DNA of 64,000 bases, from assembly GCA_002634385.1 (NCBI GenBank), contig NSJL01000013.1, positions 56,865 through 120,864 of the forward strand, given 5' to 3'. Origin of the DNA: Nitrospira sp. GTDB lineage: Bacteria; Nitrospirota; Thermodesulfovibrionia; Thermodesulfovibrionales; Dissulfurispiraceae. Below, one piece after another: positions 60,674 to 64,000 of the stretch. The notes beneath the pieces are model-generated. The model saw nothing but the letters and a program-made list of their open reading frames with translations, did no database searches and was not told where the DNA came from. The position numbers and the translations under genes were made by a program. Each line of letters begins with the position of its first letter. The stretch's first letter is position 1.

Positions 60674-62104
60674 TTACTCGTACTTCTTTCTCTGGTTCTG
60701 CGGGGGGATCTTCAGCTCCTCCCGGTACTTCGCCACTGTCCTGCGGGCAATGGTTATATTCTGACCCTTCAGCTTGTTCGCCACCGCCTGATCGCTCAGG
60801 GGCTTCTGTGCATCCTCCTCTGCGATAATATTCCTGATCAGGTCCTTGACAAGGGTGGAAGATACGTCCCCTCCGTCGGACTGGATCGCGCTGCTGAAGA
60901 AATACCTGAAGCTGAAAACACCGTGGTCGCAGGCCAGGTACTTGTTCGAAGTGACCCTGCTGATGGTGCTCTCGTGCATGCTGATGTCCGATGCCACGTC
61001 CTTCAGGTTCAGCGGTTTCAGGTGCTGTACCCCTTTGTCGAAGAAATCCTTTTGAAAACGAAGGATGCTCTCGGAAACCCGGTAGATGGTCTTGTTCCTC
61101 TGGTCGAGACTCTTTATCAATTCGGTAGCGCGCCGCAGCTTGTCCTTGAGGAACTCCCTTTCCTCCCGGGTGAGGGATTCCTTCTTGAGCAGCAGCTTCC
61201 GGTAGCTGTTGTTCAGGCTCAGCTTGGGCATCCCGTCCTCGTTGAGGATGATCTGGTATCCCTCGTCTGTCCGGCTGATAAAGACATCGGGGACAATATA
61301 GTTTGTCTCGGAGCTCGAAAAGCTCCTGCCGGGCCTCGGCTCAAGCCCCTCGATGATCTTCACGGCGGCCATGACCTCTTCCATCGGGGCGTTATACTGC
61401 TTGACGATGCTGCTGTATCTCTTCTTCTGGAGATCGTCCATGTTGTTGCTTACGATCTTCTCCACAAGGGTCCCGCACAGATTGAGAGAGTGCAACTGCA
61501 GGAGCAGGCACTCTTTCAGGCTCCGGGCACACACCCCCGGCGGATCGAAGGTCTGCACCAGCGCCACCGCAGCCCGGACCGCGTCCATGTCCACTCCCAG
61601 CGAGGAGGCGAGCTCTTCGTCCGGTACCCGGAGATACGCATCGTCGTCGATGTTGCCGATCACCCCTTCGGCAACCATGCGGACGGAGTCATCCGCATTG
61701 CTCAACCTGAGCTGCCAGAGCAGGTGGTCGTACAGGTCGGGCTTCTTGGAATAGAAAAGCTCATAGGAAGGCTGTTCGTCCACTCCGGGGGAGAAATACC
61801 CGAGGTCCCTTCCGTCGCTGCTCCTGTCGTCGAAGTATTCGTCAACACTGAAATTCACCGCATTCTCGAAGGAGATCTCGGAGTCGTCCGACACGGCAGG
61901 AGGCGGCGCATCCTCCTCGGGATACCCCTCGATGTCCGGTTCCTCAAAGGCCTCTTCGAGAAAGGGGTTCTCGGTAATTTCCTGGTTCAACACCTGTGCA
62001 AGTTCGATCTGGGGCATCTGCAGGAGCTTTATCGCCTGCTGAAGCTGCGGGGTAAGGATAAGCTTTTGCGCAAGTTTCAAATCCAGCCTGTTCTCTAACG
62101 CCAT
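60674..62104 (-). CDS. rpoN: RNA polymerase sigma-54 factor
   Basis: Sigma-54 serves promoters that need AAA+ activators. The 476-residue protein has a Gln/Leu-rich region I (LAQKLILTPQLQQAIKLLQM), an acidic region II, the core-binding region, the helix-turn-helix and the RpoN box ARRTVAKYRE near the C-terminus. The ATG overlaps the lptB stop by 1 base (TAATG). No sigma-54 promoter was found in the window. Confidence 0.98.
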   Translation of the reverse strand: MALENRLDLKLAQKLILTPQLQQAIKLLQMPQIELAQVLNQEITENPFLEEAFEEPDIEGYPEEDAPPPAVSDDSEISFENAVNFSVDEYFDDRSSDGRDLGYFSPGVDEQPSYELFYSKKPDLYDHLLWQLRLSNADDSVRMVAEGVIGNIDDDAYLRVPDEELASSLGVDMDAVRAAVALVQTFDPPGVCARSLKECLLLQLHSLNLCGTLVEKIVSNNMDDLQKKRYSSIVKQYNAPMEEVMAAVKIIEGLEPRPGRSFSSSETNYIVPDVFISRTDEGYQIILNEDGMPKLSLNNSYRKLLLKKESLTREEREFLKDKLRRATELIKSLDQRNKTIYRVSESILRFQKDFFDKGVQHLKPLNLKDVASDISMHESTISRVTSNKYLACDHGVFSFRYFFSSAIQSDGGDVSSTLVKDLIRNIIAEEDAQKPLSDQAVANKLKGQNITIARRTVAKYREELKIPPQNQRKKYE

Positions 62105-62844
62105 TATAGTCTAAACTCCTCTCCGAGGTACGCCTCTTTGACTGAGGGATTGCTGATCAGTTCATCGGGTATGCCTTCGGCCAAAATAGAACCGTTGTTT
62201 ATTATATACGCCCTGTCGGTTATGGACAACGTCTCCCTGACATTATGGTCGGTAATGAGGATGCCGAGCCCCTTTGTTTTCAGATAGGTCATCATCCTCT
62301 TCAATTCGATGATGGCGATAGGATCGATCCCGGCAAAAGGTTCGTCAAAAAGCATGAAAGTGGGCTTGAGGGCGATGGCCCGCGCAATTTCGGCACGCCT
62401 CCTCTCTCCCCCGGAGAGCCGGTACCCGTCCCGGTCCGCAAACTCTCTCAGGTTGAACTCGTCGAGAAGGGTCTCCACCTCTTTCTCCATGGAGCCTTTC
62501 GTCATGCCCCTGCTCCCCGCCTCGCGTATTTCCAGTACCGCCCTCAAATTCTCCCGCACCGTCAGTTTCCTGAATATGGAGGGCTCCTGCGGCAGGTAGC
62601 CCATCCCCTTCCGCGCCCTCATGTACATGGGAAGCCCGCGGATATCGTCGCCGTCAAGCCGTATATCTCCCCTTTCAGGACGTATCATACCAACAACCAT
62701 ATAAAAAGTTGTAGTCTTTCCCGCGCCGTTGGGACCGAGGAGTCCGACGATTTCGCCCGCTTTGAGGGAGAGATGGATATCCTTTACTACCTGTCTCTTC
62801 CCGTAAGATTTGCTAAGGCCGCATATTTCGAGGGCATGATTCAT
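62104..62844 (-). CDS. lptB: LPS export ABC transporter ATPase LptB
   Basis: LptB powers LPS extraction from the inner membrane with LptFG and LptC. The 246-residue ATPase has Walker A (GPNGAGKTTTFYMVVGM), the Q-loop GYLPQEPSIFRKLTV, the signature LSGGERRRAEIARAI, Walker B (FMLFDEPFAGIDPIA) and the ITDHNVRETL switch. lptF and lptG are not in the window. Confidence 0.98.
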   Translation of the reverse strand: MNHALEICGLSKSYGKRQVVKDIHLSLKAGEIVGLLGPNGAGKTTTFYMVVGMIRPERGDIRLDGDDIRGLPMYMRARKGMGYLPQEPSIFRKLTVRENLRAVLEIREAGSRGMTKGSMEKEVETLLDEFNLREFADRDGYRLSGGERRRAEIARAIALKPTFMLFDEPFAGIDPIAIIELKRMMTYLKTKGLGILITDHNVRETLSITDRAYIINNGSILAEGIPDELISNPSVKEAYLGEEFRL

Positions 62845-62887
62845 AGCACTGCACCTTTATCCGGATCCGATCAGCCGAAGTATCGGG

Positions 62888-63412
62888 CTACTTCTGCTTT
62901 TCCTTATTGACCAGGAAAACCCGGCTGTTCTGCACGACGGACCGGTCATTGCTCAGGTAGTATATCATCTTTGAACCGGTCACCACGTTCTCTCCTTCCG
63001 TCGCCTTCGGATCTCCGGTAAATACGGCATGCTCCTCGGGTTCCGCGAAGTAGGTGGCGAACTTGGCGGTAACGATGCGGTCCCCCTTGACAAGCTTCAC
63101 GTTCCCTTCCGCATCGATCTTCTTGATGGTGCCGCTCCCCTTTTCATCCGAGTAATGCACCAGCATCGTATCGGCAAAAAGGGTCATGTCCCCTTTCTTC
63201 GCCACCACCGAGCCTTCGAAAAGGGCTGTCCTCGCCTTGTTGTCGGCAGTGAGGCTTTGAGAGGTGATCACTGTAGGCGTCTTCGCCGCATTCTTTTCGG
63301 CGGCAAAGGATGCCCCCGCAATCAGCAGGCAGTGCGCCAGAAGTACCCCGATAATAAAGACATACGCTCCGCTCCCGGCCCGCCGCGTTCCGTGTTCTGA
63401 CTTATTTTTCAT
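62888..63412 (-). CDS. lptA: LPS export periplasmic bridge protein LptA
   Basis: LptA forms the periplasmic bridge for LPS. The 174-residue precursor has an N-terminal signal (about 14-38, ending GASFAAEK) and an OstA beta-jellyroll (ITSQSLTADNKARTALFEGS, VVAKKGDMTLFADTMLVHYS). It overlaps the end of lptC by 11 bases and precedes lptB by 43 bases. Confidence 0.93.
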   Translation of the reverse strand: MKNKSEHGTRRAGSGAYVFIIGVLLAHCLLIAGASFAAEKNAAKTPTVITSQSLTADNKARTALFEGSVVAKKGDMTLFADTMLVHYSDEKGSGTIKKIDAEGNVKLVKGDRIVTAKFATYFAEPEEHAVFTGDPKATEGENVVTGSKMIYYLSNDRSVVQNSRVFLVNKEKQK

Positions 63413-63908
63413 CGAAAACCGCCTTTACTTTATTATGCAATTTCGCGCTGTCGGAAGTGGCCACCATGCCTCCCCCCTCGACAAAAAAACGTTTCCCCAC
63501 GATCCGGACCTCCCGGTCGGACAGGAGCTCGTTCCTCGACGAGTCCCAGAGCAGGGTGGAGGCAATAATATCGTAGTCCTTCGTCGAGGCCTTGATATTG
63601 CCCTCAATAGTGAGATTTCTTTTTCCGATATCGTAGGCTCCCCTCTCGGAGGTAAGGGAGAGCTCCTTTTCGGGGAACCGGATCTGCACCGAAGTGAGCT
63701 TCACCTCGTTGTCCGTCACAAATACTGCCTTTTTCGAATACAGGACCCACTTCACCGCACCCTCCTTTTTCTGGGTGATACGGATATCATCCATGGAGGA
63801 GCTCTCTCCGAGACGCACTTTCGCCTTCATGTCACCTTCTTTGTATGAATAGATTGCCAGTACACCAACAAAAAGCAGCGAGGCAAGCAGGAACAGCGCC
63901 TTTTTCAT
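63402..63908 (-). CDS. lptC: LPS export protein LptC
   Basis: LptC passes LPS from LptBFG to LptA. The 168-residue protein has one N-terminal membrane helix (KKALFLLASLLFVGVLAIYS) and a periplasmic jellyroll with ELSLTSERGAYDIGKRNLTI. ATG 63908 is preferred over the TTG at 63947. No Shine-Dalgarno is present and the -10 box lies 5 bases upstream, so it may be translated from a leaderless mRNA. First gene of the lpt-rpoN run. Confidence 0.9.
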   Translation of the reverse strand: MKKALFLLASLLFVGVLAIYSYKEGDMKAKVRLGESSSMDDIRITQKKEGAVKWVLYSKKAVFVTDNEVKLTSVQIRFPEKELSLTSERGAYDIGKRNLTIEGNIKASTKDYDIIASTLLWDSSRNELLSDREVRIVGKRFFVEGGGMVATSDSAKLHNKVKAVFDEK

Positions 63909-63913
63909 ATAAA

Positions 63914-63942
63914 ATATTAACACAGCGGCACTATCTTGTAAA
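63914..63942 (-). promoter_or_regulatory. Promoter of the lptCAB-rpoN-hpf operon
   Basis: On the minus strand TTTACA (63942-63937) and TAATAT (63919-63914) are 17 bp apart. Transcription would begin at or within a few bases of the lptC ATG (63908). Confidence 0.5.
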
Positions 63943-64000
63943 GGCAATATTCATGCCAACTCTAGAGTTTTGGCGTGTGCAGGCCGCCGCTGAGTAACCC

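Noticed and set aside
60584..62098. A 504-codon open frame on the plus strand.
   Set aside because: It is the shadow of rpoN, which has intact sigma-54 motifs.

Overview
The window comes from the GC-rich chromosome of a Gram-negative (diderm) bacterium. LptA, LptB, LptC and GmhA imply lipopolysaccharide. MqnA implies menaquinone made by the futalosine route. The kaiBC genes, a c-type haem chemoreceptor, an ATP synthase cluster without subunits a and c, and many dispersed palindromic repeats recall Nitrospirota (Thermodesulfovibrionia) or Desulfobacterota-like lineages. This placement is an inference; no rRNA or tRNA gene was seen in the window.

Layout. 1-10.3 kb, minus strand: a long housekeeping run (CBS protein, TsaE, NAD kinase, family 4 uracil-DNA glycosylase, HIT protein, GmhA, RuvC-RuvA-RuvB, QueH, DUF2905, SpoIID-like, QueA, SPOR protein cut by the window edge). 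10.3-12.5 kb: PgeF and the Nnr metabolite-repair enzyme. 12.6-13.7 kb: a gene-free island of nested repeats. 13.8-16.3 kb, plus strand: alanine dehydrogenase and a DEAD-box helicase with an attenuator-like leader. 16.4-21.3 kb, minus strand: kaiC-kaiB-kaiB-PAS/PAS/GGDEF/EAL, the most unusual locus here. 21.7-34.8 kb, mostly minus: DUF2892 membrane protein, SppA, RtcA, a degenerate receiver protein, PanB, RecJ, SecF, SecD, YajC, MqnA, archease and RtcB. 35-39 kb, plus: Gap, GpmA and Pgi. 39-51.5 kb: mixed singletons and small operons (CBS protein, GGQ release-factor-like protein, DUF1540, creatininase family, cardiolipin synthase, ABC exporter with OB-fold lipoprotein, Cu/Zn SOD, cNMP/CBS/DUF294 regulator, small membrane protein, haem MCP, RsmE). 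51.5-57.5 kb, minus: ATP synthase b', b, delta, alpha, gamma, beta, epsilon. 57.8-63.9 kb, minus: LptC-LptA-LptB-RpoN-HPF-RapZ-cysteine desulfurase.

How the parts fit. The kai cluster looks like a phosphorylation timer or stress switch without KaiA, joined by overlapping genes to a protein that can make and degrade cyclic di-GMP. RtcB with archease, plus RtcA elsewhere, gives an RNA 3'-end repair set. The lpt-rpoN-hpf-rapZ block follows a widely conserved order, but the slot that holds ptsN in enterobacteria holds a 225-bp element with perfect 19-bp inverted ends, which ends 10 bp from the rapZ start and leaves it without a Shine-Dalgarno. Short palindromes built from the same inverted ends lie next to kaiC, gap, the cysteine desulfurase gene and other genes, so this element family has probably shaped transcript ends and leaders across the region.
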